A program made the position numbers and the translations under genes. Below the pieces are notes generated by a model that had not been told where the DNA came from, did no database searches, and worked only from the letters and a program-made list of their open reading frames with translations. 64,000 nt of DNA from Glycomyces albidus (GTDB lineage Bacteria > Actinomycetota > Actinomycetes > Mycobacteriales > Micromonosporaceae). The stretch lies in assembly GCF_009451885.1 (NCBI RefSeq), contig NZ_WIAO01000010.1, forward strand, positions 1 through 64,000. Direction: 5' to 3'. This document shows, in pieces, positions 16,312 to 24,536 of this stretch (the first letter of the stretch is position 1; each line of letters begins with the position of its first letter).

Positions 16312-17175
16312 TCAGCGGCCGATCCGGTCCAGTTCCTCGAGGTCCTTCTCCGCGAGCGCGAGTCCGGCCCCGGCGGCGTTCTCGCGCAGGTGCGCCACCG
16401 ACGACGTCCCGGGGATCAGCAGGAGGTTCGGCGACCGCTGGAGGAGCCAGGCGAGGGCCACCGACACGGGCGTCGTCTCCAGGCGGTCGGCGACGCCGGC
16501 GAGCGCCGAGGACTGGAGCGGGCTGAAGCCGCCGAGCGGGAAGAACGGCACGTACGCGATGCCGGCTTCGGCGAGCGCGTCGATGAGGCCGTCGTCGTGG
16601 CGGTGCGCGAGGTTGTAGAGGTTCTGCACGGATGCGATCGGCGCGATCGCCCGCGCCTCGGCGACCTGGTCCGCGGTCGCGTTGCTGACGCCGAGGTGCC
16701 GGATCAGGCCCTGCTGCCGGAGCTCGACGAGCGTCTCGAACGGCTCCGCGAGTGAACCCGGCTGCGGCCCTTGGGCATCGCCGAGCCGCAGGTAGACCAG
16801 GTCGAGCTCGTCGAGGCCGAGCGACTCGAGGTTCTCGTGGACGGCCCGGCGGATGTCGTCGGGGCGCCGCGCGGGCGGCCAGCCGCCGTCCCGGTCGCGG
16901 GTGGCGCCGACCTTGGTGGCGATGCGCAGCGCGTCCGGATACGGCCGCAGGGCCTTGCGGATGAGTTCGTTGGTGACGCGAGGCCCGTAGGCGTCGCTGG
17001 TGTCGATGTGCGTGATGCCGAGGTCGACGGCCTCGCGGAGGACGGCGAGCGCGCCGTCGGGGTCGCGCGGCGGGCCCATGACGCCGGGGCCGGCGAGCTG
17101 CATGGCGCCGTAGCCGAACCTGGTGACGGGCCGGTCGCCGAGATTCCAGGTGCCGCCGGGGAGTGCAGTGCTCAT
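16312..17175 (-). CDS. aldo/keto reductase
   Basis: The 287-residue product starts at the ATG at 17175 with AAAGG seven bases upstream. It has the AKR barrel motifs: FGYGAMQLAGPG, ITHIDTSDAYGP with Asp58 and Tyr63, ATKVG with Lys88, and GVSNATADQV for cofactor binding. The usual catalytic His of AKRs (in an L-H-W or L-H-R motif) is replaced by Arg in DLVYLRLGD. The same change occurs in YdbC-like members, so this belongs to that branch. It should reduce aldehydes or ketones with NADPH in the cytoplasm. It is divergent from an HxlR regulator, which may control it. Confidence 0.9.
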   Translation of the reverse strand: MSTALPGGTWNLGDRPVTRFGYGAMQLAGPGVMGPPRDPDGALAVLREAVDLGITHIDTSDAYGPRVTNELIRKALRPYPDALRIATKVGATRDRDGGWPPARRPDDIRRAVHENLESLGLDELDLVYLRLGDAQGPQPGSLAEPFETLVELRQQGLIRHLGVSNATADQVAEARAIAPIASVQNLYNLAHRHDDGLIDALAEAGIAYVPFFPLGGFSPLQSSALAGVADRLETTPVSVALAWLLQRSPNLLLIPGTSSVAHLRENAAGAGLALAEKDLEELDRIGR

Positions 17176-17299
17176 GTCGTTGCCTTTCAAGAGGAGCCGG
17201 GCCCTTGCCCGGGTTGCCTGCTCCATGGTGGCGGAGTAGCTTCCTTTCGGGAAGTAGGCACCTGAAAGTGCGTAAGTTTCCGTTGGAGAGGAGTGGCCG

Positions 17300-17755
17300 A
17301 TGACGACGAGGACTGCGGCGCAGCGGCGGGCGCTGGCGAAGGCCGAGTACGACGCGTTCCTGGCGGCGTGCCCGAGCCGGAAGCTGCTCGACCGGATCAC
17401 GGACAAGTGGGTCACGCTGGTCCTGTGCGCGCTGGCCGGCGGCCACGCCGGCCCGGGCGCGGACGGCGCCGGCGAGCCGCGGCCCATGCGCTACTCCGAG
17501 CTGTCCCGGCAGGTGGCCGGCGTCAGCCAGAAGATGCTCACCCAGACGCTGCGGTCCCTGGAGCGCGACGGCCTGGTCTCCCGGACCGTGACGCCGACCG
17601 TGCCCGTCACGGTCACCTACGAGCTCACCGGCCTGGGCCTGTCGCTGCACCGGACGGTGCGCGTCCTCAAGGCGTGGGCCGAGGCGCACGTCGACGACGT
17701 GCTCGCCAACCGCGAGGAGTACGACGCCGCCGCGCCGGTCGACACCGCGCGCTAG
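17300..17755 (+). CDS. HxlR-family transcriptional regulator
   Basis: The 151-residue product has a strong GGAGAGGAG ribosome site and ATG start. The winged-helix core of HxlR proteins is visible: [54 protein letters not shown] and [11 protein letters not shown] loop rich in Gly, Ala and Pro at about residues 48-65 is longer than usual. It is divergent from the aldo/keto reductase gene. The 124-base gap holds CTTCC-N5-GGAAG and GTAAGT elements that could be its operator. HxlR proteins often sense aldehydes or quinones, which would suit control of the neighbouring reductase. Confidence 0.9.
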   Translation: MTTRTAAQRRALAKAEYDAFLAACPSRKLLDRITDKWVTLVLCALAGGHAGPGADGAGEPRPMRYSELSRQVAGVSQKMLTQTLRSLERDGLVSRTVTPTVPVTVTYELTGLGLSLHRTVRVLKAWAEAHVDDVLANREEYDAAAPVDTAR

Positions 17756-17871
17756 CGCTGCGCGTGAGACCTCGCCGCATCGGTCGCGTCGCCGTGCCGC
17801 TCGGTCGCCGGCGCCGCCGCGCCGGTTGCGCCGCAATGGGTTGGAGCCGTCACCGAAGGACCGCCCGCGCA

Positions 17872-17910
17872 CTGGCGCCCCCGCCGCGCAGCGCGCGGCG
17901 GGGGCGCCAG
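17872..17910. terminator. bidirectional terminator hairpin (18-bp perfect stem)
   Basis: CTGGCGCCCCCGCCGCGC pairs with its exact complement around a three-base loop, between the convergent HxlR and SGNH hydrolase genes. Confidence 0.8.
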
Positions 17911-17930
17911 TCCCCAGCAGACGTCAGTCC

Positions 17931-19505
17931 TTAGTAGACACTCGAGCCGATCCAGTCGTCGTAGCCGTAGCCGACCGGGTCGGCGTAGTTCCGGTCGGCG
18001 AGGGCGATGGCGCTCGCGTTCGTGCCGCAGGAGGTCAGGACCAGGGGCGACCCGGTCGCGGTGGCGTTGAAGCCGATGCAGAGGTTCGAGTGCCCGGCCG
18101 GGTGGATGCCGGCGGCGCCGGTGACGAACTCCTGGTTGAGGCCGCCGTGGCAGTCCCAGAGGACGAGCGGGGTGCCGGCCCGCATGCGTCCGCCCTCGAC
18201 GTCGAGGCAGCGGTCGTGGGTGAGCTCGACGTGGAGCGAGCGCCGCTCCTCGTCGTACCAGAAGCCCTGGTTGCGGCCGCCGTGGCAGGTCCAGGAGACC
18301 AGGGCGGTGCCGTTGCGCGAGTCGTAGCCCTCGGCGTCGACGCAGAGCCCGGTCGCGGTGTTCCGGAGGTCCTGGAACTCGAACAGTCCTTCGTAGAGCA
18401 CCGCGTCGTCCGTGCTCGCCGGGTCCACACAGGTCGCCGTCTCCCAGTCGGGATGCTCGTAGAAGTCGGTGATGCACTCGGCGAACGCGCCGTGCCCGAG
18501 GTAGTTGGGGTGCAGCGACTGCCGGAACGCGTGCTCCGACGGCAGGACGCCGACCTCGACGTACACGCCGCGCGCCCACGGCTGCTCCTCGCACACGCCG
18601 TGGCCGTCGAACAGGCGCTGGGCGTTGAGGTACCGCACGCCCTTGCCGAGCGCGGCGTCGCGGATGCCGTCCTCGAACAGCGGCACGGCCTTGTTGCGCG
18701 CGAACGCGGCGTCGGCGAGGTAGAGCAGGCAGCCGCCCGCGTACCAGCCCGGGAAGTCGGGGTTGTCCTCGACGTCGGGGCCGCCGGGGCTGGGGTAGGA
18801 CATGACGACCATGTCGTAGTCCGAGGCGAGGTAGCCCGCGTCGGTCATGGTCTGGCGGACCGCGTCGATCGCGGTCTCCACCCCGTCCTCGGTGACCTCG
18901 ACGCGGGCCTCCCAGTCCTCGGTGTGGTCGGGCCAGCAGGGGCCGGTGAAGAGGATGCGGGCGGCGACGCACTCCGTGGCGGTCGGCCCGAACTCGATGC
19001 CGCCTACGTCGTTGGCGCCCACCACGATCCACACCAGTTTGACGTGGGTGTTGCGGGCCTTGATCGCGAGGTTGTCGCCCTGGTTGAGCTCGTCCCACTG
19101 GTGCTGGCCCGAGCCCTCGACGAGGTGCGGCGAGGCGCCTCCGGAGCACGAGACGTTGTACTGGACGTCGCTCTCGATGCCGGCGCGGAACAGCGCCTGG
19201 TCGTAGGAGCGGTCGCACCAGTTGCCGTCCCGGTGCGTGTCCGGGTCGTAGTTGCCGACGCCTTCGCCGGAGATCTCGCTGTCGCCCATGGCGACCAGGG
19301 AGGTCTGGCGGTCCTCGAGCGGGCGCACGGCCGGGTCGCCGTAGAGTTCGACGGCCTCGGCGGCGCGGATCGCCTCGAGGTCGGCCGGGAGCGGGACGAT
19401 GTCGGGGCGTTCCTGGGCCTGGGCCGGAACCGCCGTGGACAGGGTGAGGGTGGTGAGAGCCGCAGCGGCAATCGCTGCGGCCCATCGTCTCCGGGGGTTG
19501 GACAT
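17931..19505 (-). CDS. secreted SGNH/GDSL hydrolase with ricin B-type lectin domain
   Basis: The product is 524 residues from the ATG at 19505 (AGGAG six bases upstream). Residues 1-31 form a Sec signal peptide ending AVPAQAQ. The SGNH blocks are visible: VAMGDSEISGEG with the nucleophile Ser in block I, CSGGAS for block II, VGANDVGG for block III, and SLHPNYLGHGAFAECI with the catalytic His in block V. Residues about 390-510 form a ricin B-type beta-trefoil with repeated cysteine and Q-x-F/W motifs (RNTATGLCVDAEG, HDRCLDVEGG, SNLCIGFNA). The likely role is an extracellular esterase or lipase on acylated polysaccharide, held to its substrate by the lectin domain. Its 5' leader can fold over the ribosome site. 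Confidence 0.88.
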   Translation of the reverse strand: MSNPRRRWAAAIAAAALTTLTLSTAVPAQAQERPDIVPLPADLEAIRAAEAVELYGDPAVRPLEDRQTSLVAMGDSEISGEGVGNYDPDTHRDGNWCDRSYDQALFRAGIESDVQYNVSCSGGASPHLVEGSGQHQWDELNQGDNLAIKARNTHVKLVWIVVGANDVGGIEFGPTATECVAARILFTGPCWPDHTEDWEARVEVTEDGVETAIDAVRQTMTDAGYLASDYDMVVMSYPSPGGPDVEDNPDFPGWYAGGCLLYLADAAFARNKAVPLFEDGIRDAALGKGVRYLNAQRLFDGHGVCEEQPWARGVYVEVGVLPSEHAFRQSLHPNYLGHGAFAECITDFYEHPDWETATCVDPASTDDAVLYEGLFEFQDLRNTATGLCVDAEGYDSRNGTALVSWTCHGGRNQGFWYDEERRSLHVELTHDRCLDVEGGRMRAGTPLVLWDCHGGLNQEFVTGAAGIHPAGHSNLCIGFNATATGSPLVLTSCGTNASAIALADRNYADPVGYGYDDWIGSSVY

Positions 19506-19510
19506 GGGAG

Positions 19511-19559
19511 TCTCCTGTTCGGAAACATGGATGGCCGTCAATGGCCCGTAGACAGGAGA
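19511..19559 (-). promoter_or_regulatory. leader hairpin that can mask the SGNH gene ribosome site
   Basis: On the minus strand TCTCCTGT (19559-19552) is fully complementary to ACAGGAGA (19518-19511), which contains the Shine-Dalgarno sequence of the SGNH gene. The 34 bases between hold a smaller GGCC/GGCC hairpin. Such a fold could limit translation; whether it forms in the cell is untested. Confidence 0.4.
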
Positions 19560-19616
19560 GTACCGTTACCGAACAGTAATGTGAAGCTGGTCTGCGTTGT
19601 CAGTTTTGGGAGGTCT

Positions 19617-20795
19617 TCACAGCGACGCCGCCATCCGATCGACCGCCTCCGTGAGGATCTCCGGCGACGTGGCGTAGTTGAGGCGCACGTGGCCCTTGCC
19701 GCCGGTCCCGAACGGAAGCCCGGAGTTGACGGCGACGCGGCCGCGCTCGAGGAACACCGCGGCCGGGTCGTCCCCGAGACCCGTTGCGCGGCAGTCGAGC
19801 CACGCGAGGTACGAACCGGGCTCGGGCCGGTAGCGCACCTGCGGGAGCCGCTCGGCCACGAGCGCGGCGAGCAGGCGGCGGTTGTCGGCGAGGCCGGCCA
19901 GGAGCGCGTCGAGCCACCGGCCGCCTTCGCGGAACGCCGCGGCGTGGGCGATCGCGCCGATGTGGCTGATGCTGGAGGCCATCTCCTCGGGCATGCGCGC
20001 GAGGTCGGCGGCCGCCCCGGCCCCGGCGATCGCGACGGCGCCGCGCAGGCCCGGAAGGTTCCATGCCTTGGCCGCCGAGGTCACGGCCAGGCCGTTCGCG
20101 CCCCCGCGCACGGTGAGGTAGGGGACGAACTCGACGCCGGGGGCGACCAGCGGCGCGTGGGCCTCGTCGGCGACGACCCGCACCCCGTAGTCGGCGGCCA
20201 GGCGCGCCACCCGCTCCAGCTCGGTTCCGGTGTGGACGGTCCCGGTCGGGTTGTGCGGGCTGCACAGCAGGTACACCGCGCACCCGCCGCGCCCGAGGGC
20301 CAGCTCGAAGGCCGCGGCCAGCGCGGCGAAGTCGATGCGCTGGTCGGCGCCGAGCGGGGCCTCGACCACCTTGCGGCCGTTGAACACGGGGAACCGGTGG
20401 AACGGCGGGTAGACGGGGCTGTTGACGACCACGGCGTCGCCGGGCCCGGTCAGGGCCTTGATCATCTCGACCACGCCGATCATGATGTCGGGCACGGTCC
20501 GGATGCGGTCGCGGTCGAGGTCGGTCCAGTTCCAGCGCTCGGCCGCGAAGGAGGCCACGGCGTCGGCGTAGCCGGTCCCGTGGGGGTAGCCGGTGTCGCC
20601 GGCGGCGAGGGCGTCGGTGACGGCCTTGGCGATCGGTTCGGCGAGGTGGACGTCCATCTCGGCGACGAACAGGGGCAGCACGTCGGGGTCGTATCGGCGC
20701 CATTTCTGGCTCGTGCGCTGGCGGAGCTGGTCGAGGGTGAGCTCCCGGAGCGGGTTGCCGGGAAGGTCGTTCGAGGCGATGGTGTTGGCGCTCAT
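19617..20795 (-). CDS. MalY/PatB-type PLP-dependent C-S lyase (aminotransferase fold)
   Basis: The 392-residue product belongs to fold-type I PLP enzymes of the MalY/PatB branch: SQKWRRYDPDVLPLFVAEMD at the N-terminus, NSPVYPPFHRFP, CSPHNPTGTVHTG, VADEAHAPLV, and TSAAKAWNLPGLRGAVA with the PLP-binding lysine. This branch usually cleaves cystathionine or cysteine conjugates (beta-lyase), and sometimes acts as an aminotransferase. It is cytoplasmic. The gene stands alone on the minus strand, 159 bases from the divergent flavoprotein gene. Confidence 0.88.
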   Translation of the reverse strand: MSANTIASNDLPGNPLRELTLDQLRQRTSQKWRRYDPDVLPLFVAEMDVHLAEPIAKAVTDALAAGDTGYPHGTGYADAVASFAAERWNWTDLDRDRIRTVPDIMIGVVEMIKALTGPGDAVVVNSPVYPPFHRFPVFNGRKVVEAPLGADQRIDFAALAAAFELALGRGGCAVYLLCSPHNPTGTVHTGTELERVARLAADYGVRVVADEAHAPLVAPGVEFVPYLTVRGGANGLAVTSAAKAWNLPGLRGAVAIAGAGAAADLARMPEEMASSISHIGAIAHAAAFREGGRWLDALLAGLADNRRLLAALVAERLPQVRYRPEPGSYLAWLDCRATGLGDDPAAVFLERGRVAVNSGLPFGTGGKGHVRLNYATSPEILTEAVDRMAASL

Positions 20796-20893
20796 GCACA
20801 GACGGTATCGGAGTTCTGCCGCCGTGTCACCTTGTCCGCGTGGGTTCTTCAGGGGTGGCCGGGGTCACGGACCTCCGCCCGGCCCTCCTCTTG

Positions 20894-20934
20894 TAGTTCG
20901 TACTACGAACTATTATGGTTCGTAGTACGAACTA
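20894..20934 (+). promoter_or_regulatory. two tandem 19-bp palindromic operators
   Basis: TAGTTCGTACTACGAACTA at 20894-20912 and TGGTTCGTAGTACGAACTA at 20916-20934 are two near-perfect palindromes with centres 22 bases apart, about two helical turns. They end 19 bases before the flavoprotein start codon. The arrangement fits cooperative binding of two dimers. The best candidate is the MarR-family regulator encoded at 22206-22688 on the opposite strand. Confidence 0.8.
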
Positions 20935-20953
20935 CTTGATCGGAAGAGGAACC

Positions 20954-22051
20954 ATGACTCAGCAAGGTCGTACCGTGGCGGTCGTCGGCGGAGGCTACGG
21001 CGGCGCCGCCGTCGCCAAGGCCCTGGACGAGCACGCCGACGTCGTGCTCATCGAACCCAAGGACGCGTTCGTCAACGCGGCCGGCTCGCTCCGCGCCCTC
21101 ACCCGCCCCGACGAATGGGCCGAACGCATCTTCTTCCCCTACGACGGGCTCCTCAAGCGCGGCAGTCACCTGCGCGAATACGCCGCGAACGTCGACGCCC
21201 GCGGCGTCACCCTCGCCTCAGGCGAGCGCGTCGAAGCCGACTACATCGTGCTCGCGACCGGCTCGGGCTATCCGTACCCGGCCAAGACCCGCACCGACTC
21301 GACCGCGGAGGCCGTGGCCCACTTCAAGGAGTCCCACGCCGAACTGGCCGGCGCCGAGCGGGTGCTCATCGCCGGGGCCGGACCGGTGGGCCTCGAGCTG
21401 GCCGGCGAGATCCGGGACGTGTGGGCCGACAAGCGGATCACCGTCGTCGACCCCGCGCCGGAGCTGCTGCCCGGGTACGCCGGAGAGCTGCGGGCCGAAC
21501 TGCACCGGCAGCTCGAGGCGCTCGGGATCGAGGTGCGCCTGGGCGCCGCGTTCGACGCCGAGCCCGACGTGGAGCCGGGCCGGGCCGGAGACGTCCGCGT
21601 CGGCATCGCGGGCGAGAAGGTCGAGGCCGACATCTGGTACCGCGCGTACGGGGTCAGCGTCAACTCCGGGTACCTCGGCGACGGCCTCGCGCCGCTGAAC
21701 CGCCGCGGGCAGCTTCCCGTCACCCCCAAGCTCAATGTGGACGGGCACACGCACGTGTACGCGGTCGGCGACGTCACCGACGTGGCCGAGGACAAGCGCG
21801 CCGGGTACGCCATGCAGCACGCGGAAGTGGTGGCCGCCAACATCATCGCGCAGGTCAACGGCGAGGAGCCGGCGCAGGAGTACCGGCCGCTGGCGATCCC
21901 GGTGGTGCTGCTCCCGCTCGGCCCCGAGCACGGGGTCGGCCAGATCCCCTCGGACGAGGGCCCGGCGATGCTCGACGCCGCCGCGGTCGCCGACTGGAAG
22001 GGCCGCGACCTCATGTACGGGAAGTTCGCCGAGATCTTCGGCGTCGCCTAG
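20954..22051 (+). CDS. FAD/NAD(P)-dependent oxidoreductase (FSP1/AMID or NDH-2-like)
   Basis: The product is 365 residues from the ATG at 20954, with AAGAGGA upstream. It is a two-dinucleotide-binding-domain flavoprotein: VAVVGGGYGGAAVAKAL for FAD, GAGPVGLELAGEI for NAD(P)H, and VYAVGDVTDVAEDK as the ATG/GD motif that closes FAD binding. The spacing and short C-terminus are closest to FSP1/AIF-M2-like quinone reductases. No CxxC redox motif is seen, which argues against a disulfide reductase. Twin operators directly upstream suggest strong repression lifted by an inducer, possibly a quinone or oxidant; that link is inferred. Confidence 0.85.
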   Translation: MTQQGRTVAVVGGGYGGAAVAKALDEHADVVLIEPKDAFVNAAGSLRALTRPDEWAERIFFPYDGLLKRGSHLREYAANVDARGVTLASGERVEADYIVLATGSGYPYPAKTRTDSTAEAVAHFKESHAELAGAERVLIAGAGPVGLELAGEIRDVWADKRITVVDPAPELLPGYAGELRAELHRQLEALGIEVRLGAAFDAEPDVEPGRAGDVRVGIAGEKVEADIWYRAYGVSVNSGYLGDGLAPLNRRGQLPVTPKLNVDGHTHVYAVGDVTDVAEDKRAGYAMQHAEVVAANIIAQVNGEEPAQEYRPLAIPVVLLPLGPEHGVGQIPSDEGPAMLDAAAVADWKGRDLMYGKFAEIFGVA

Positions 22052-22168
22052 GAGGACCGGGACCGGGACCGGCCCGGCCGCCGTCGGTTCGGCGCCGGGC
22101 CCGAGCGCACCGGACCGAGAGGCTCGGCCGCGCGGCCGTCTGATCGTCATCAGGCCGGCGCGGCCGGG

Positions 22169-22196
22169 GCCCCCGTCGCACTCCCGCGGCGGGGGC
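22169..22196. terminator. hairpin beyond the MarR gene
   Basis: GCCCCCGTCGC and GCGGCGGGGGC form an 11-bp stem with one mismatch, between the convergent flavoprotein and MarR genes. Confidence 0.55.
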
Positions 22197-22205
22197 TTCG
22201 CCGTG

Positions 22206-22688
22206 TCAGGACGCGCAGTCCTGGGAGGACGGGCATTGGCCGTCGGTGAAGACGACCGGGACCCGGTTGTCGGTGACGACCTTCGACAGGAGGGCCACGA
22301 GGGTGGCGCGCTCGCTCTCGGACAGGGCCAGCGGCAGCTCGGCGATGCGGCGGGTGGTCTCGTCGTGGAACTCGTCGGCGAGCTGGGCGCCCTTGGCGGT
22401 AAGCGCGACCCGGGAGGCCCGGCCGTCGCCCGGGTCGGGTTCGCGGCGCACCAGGTCGCGCTTCTCGCACCGGTCGACGAGGCCGGTGATGCTCGACTTG
22501 GCGAGGCCGAGGGTCTTCGCGAGCTCGAACATGCCGTAAGGCCGGGCCATGAGGATGCAGATGAGCTGGGCCTGCTGAACCGTGAGGTCGAAGTGGCGGA
22601 CGGAGTCGGCGTAGACGGCGTCGACGAGGAACGCCGTGCGCACCAGCGCGGTGCCCATGCCCATCGGTTCGCCCGCGTATTCCTCCAT
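22206..22688 (-). CDS. MarR-family transcriptional regulator
   Basis: The 160-residue product has the MarR winged helix: LTVQQAQLICILMARPYGMF, LAKTLGLAKSSITGLVDRCE as the recognition region, and the wing RREPDPGDGRASRVALTAKG. The C-terminus is unusual in having two cysteines in DGQCPSSQDCAS, which could act as a thiol switch. It converges with the flavoprotein gene and may bind the two palindromes in front of that gene. The usual MarR operator is a 16-20 bp palindrome, in agreement with those sites. Confidence 0.92.
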   Translation of the reverse strand: MEEYAGEPMGMGTALVRTAFLVDAVYADSVRHFDLTVQQAQLICILMARPYGMFELAKTLGLAKSSITGLVDRCEKRDLVRREPDPGDGRASRVALTAKGAQLADEFHDETTRRIAELPLALSESERATLVALLSKVVTDNRVPVVFTDGQCPSSQDCAS

Positions 22689-22957
22689 CGCCCAAGCATA
22701 CTGCGAGGCCAGGGCCGGTGGCGGTGTCGTCGGACACCGGCGGCGCGGGCCCGCGCCGGACCCCGATTCCCGACGTCCCCTTGAGGAGCGTCCCTCGTGG
22801 TTCCGGAGGCGATGGCTTAGGCTTGGGTGACGTCCCGCACCGGCGGCGGGACCGTCCGAGGTCCGTGCCCCGACCTTCCCCGGCTGCGCCGCGCCCAGCC
22901 CGCCGCGACGCGTCTGTCCCTCCCGTGACCAGCCAATTCAGCGTTGATTGGAGAGCC

Positions 22958-23779
22958 GTGAACGAAGCCGCTCCCGAACCCCCGCGCGGGATCGACCCCG
23001 ACGTGCCCTCGACCGCCCGGGTCTACGACGCCATCCTCGGCGGCAAGGACAACTTCAAGGCCGACCGGGAGGCCGCCGAGGTCCTCATGTGGCACCTCCC
23101 CCAGGCGCGCGAGGCCGTCCTCCTCAACCGCGCGGCCTCGCTGCGGGGCGTCCGGTACATGGTCCGCGCGGGGGTCGACCAGTTCCTCGACATCGGCTGC
23201 GGCCTCCCGACCCAGCAGAACACGCACGAGGCGGCGCAGGAGATCGACCCGGACGCGCGCGTCGTCTACGTCGACAACGACCCGATGGTGCTCTCCCACG
23301 GCCGGGCCCTGCTCGCCGACGACCGGACCACCACCGTCGTCACCGCCGACGCCCGCGACCCCGAGGGGATCCTCTCGAACCCGGACGTGCGGGCCGCGCT
23401 CGACTTCGACCGGCCGATCGGGCTCATGCTCGCCGGCGTGATGATGCAGATCGCCGAGTCCGAGCGGCCCGACGACTGCATCGCGGCCCTGATGGCGCCG
23501 CTCGCGCCCGGCTCCCACCTGTTCATCACCACCTGGCCCGACACCGGCGACCCGGCCCAGCACGCGCTGTCGCGGGCGTGCCTGGAGACCCTCGGGAGCG
23601 GCTGGTGCCGGCCCGTCGAGCGCATCGAGCGGCACTTCCTCGGAATGCCCCTGGTCCCGCCGGGACTGGACTTCGTCTCCCGCTGGTACCCGGAGGATCC
23701 CGAACGGGCCGTGCCCGAGGTCGCCGACCTCGAACCGTACGAGCTGACACAGATGGCCGCGATCGCCGTGAAACCCTGA
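22958..23779 (+). CDS. SAM-dependent methyltransferase, DUF574 family
   Basis: The 273-residue product starts at a GTG with TTGGAGAG upstream. It carries the DUF574 (PF04672) hallmarks: IDPDVPSTARVYDAILGGKD at the N-terminus, QFLDIGCGLPTQQNTHEAAQ for SAM binding, RVVYVDNDPMVLSHGRALL, and a Tyr/Trp-rich C-terminus. This family is abundant in actinomycetes, with many paralogues per genome, and its substrates are mostly unknown. It appears to be a single-gene unit. Confidence 0.92.
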   Translation: MNEAAPEPPRGIDPDVPSTARVYDAILGGKDNFKADREAAEVLMWHLPQAREAVLLNRAASLRGVRYMVRAGVDQFLDIGCGLPTQQNTHEAAQEIDPDARVVYVDNDPMVLSHGRALLADDRTTTVVTADARDPEGILSNPDVRAALDFDRPIGLMLAGVMMQIAESERPDDCIAALMAPLAPGSHLFITTWPDTGDPAQHALSRACLETLGSGWCRPVERIERHFLGMPLVPPGLDFVSRWYPEDPERAVPEVADLEPYELTQMAAIAVKP

Positions 23780-23935
23780 GGGCACCTGCGCCCCAACCCG
23801 AACCGACTCTTAATCTAGGTCACGCAGCCACCTTCGCCCGGGTTCGTCCGGGCCGCGTAGGCTCGTTTCGGACCGCCGGCGCACCACACGCTCCACCCGC
23901 TGTGCAGCGTGTTCGAGAAGAGAAGAGACCCGCCC

Positions 23936-24478
23936 ATGCCCATGCTCGAGATCCGACGGCACAGCAAGCGCAACGGCGACGAGGCCGTCCACCTCTCGCA
24001 GGAGGGGGTCGAACTGGCACGCTGGTCCGGCACCCTCATGGGCCCCTTCCAGACCGTGGCTACCAGCGTCGCCCCGCGGGCGAGGGAGACGGCCATCGCC
24101 ATGGGGTTCGCGGTCACCGTCGAACTCCCGACCCTCCACAATGTCAACGCGTTCCTGCAGGAGTCGCAGGCGGCCTCGTACGACGTCGGCGCCCCGTTCA
24201 CCCGGCTCGCGCGCCTGGTCGCCCGCCGCGGCAGTGCCGTCAGCGACTACGCCCACGCGCTCGCCCGGCAGTGGTCCGAACTTCTCGCGCCCCTCGGTCC
24301 GGGGGACGCGGCGCTGGTCATCGGCCATGGCGGCCACATCGAATGCGGCCTCGTGGCGCTGTTCCCGGAGGCCGACCACGACGAGTGGGGGCCGCTGTTC
24401 GGGTACATGGAGGGCGCACGGCTCCACTACGACTCGGCGGCCGGCCGCTTCCACGACATCGAGTTCGTCAGGAACTGA
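23936..24478 (+). CDS. histidine phosphatase superfamily protein
   Basis: The product is 180 residues from the ATG at 23936. The histidine phosphatase core is recognisable: MLEIRRHSKRNGDEAVHLSQ with the expected Arg-His pair, EGVELARWSG, TSVAPRARETAIAMG for the second Arg, and ALVIGHGGHIECGL for the second catalytic His. The usual RHG is RHS here, and the loop after it is basic. This occurs in an actinobacterial subgroup and need not abolish activity. The substrate is unknown. Confidence 0.82.
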   Translation: MPMLEIRRHSKRNGDEAVHLSQEGVELARWSGTLMGPFQTVATSVAPRARETAIAMGFAVTVELPTLHNVNAFLQESQAASYDVGAPFTRLARLVARRGSAVSDYAHALARQWSELLAPLGPGDAALVIGHGGHIECGLVALFPEADHDEWGPLFGYMEGARLHYDSAAGRFHDIEFVRN

Positions 24479-24497
24479 AGGAACTGAGGCGGAGCGC

Positions 24498-24529
24498 GAA
24501 CGGGGGCCGAGGCGAGTCGGCCCCCGTTC
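24498..24529. terminator. bidirectional hairpin terminator (13-bp stem)
   Basis: GAACGGGGGCCGA pairs with TCGGCCCCCGTTC around a six-base loop, between the convergent histidine phosphatase and permease genes. Confidence 0.75.
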
Positions 24530-24536
24530 CGCGTCT

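Noticed and set aside
17826-20939. A 1037-codon plus-strand frame across the SGNH and MalY genes
   Set aside because: It is the mirror frame of two well-supported minus-strand genes, with Val/Gly/Asp-rich nonsense composition.
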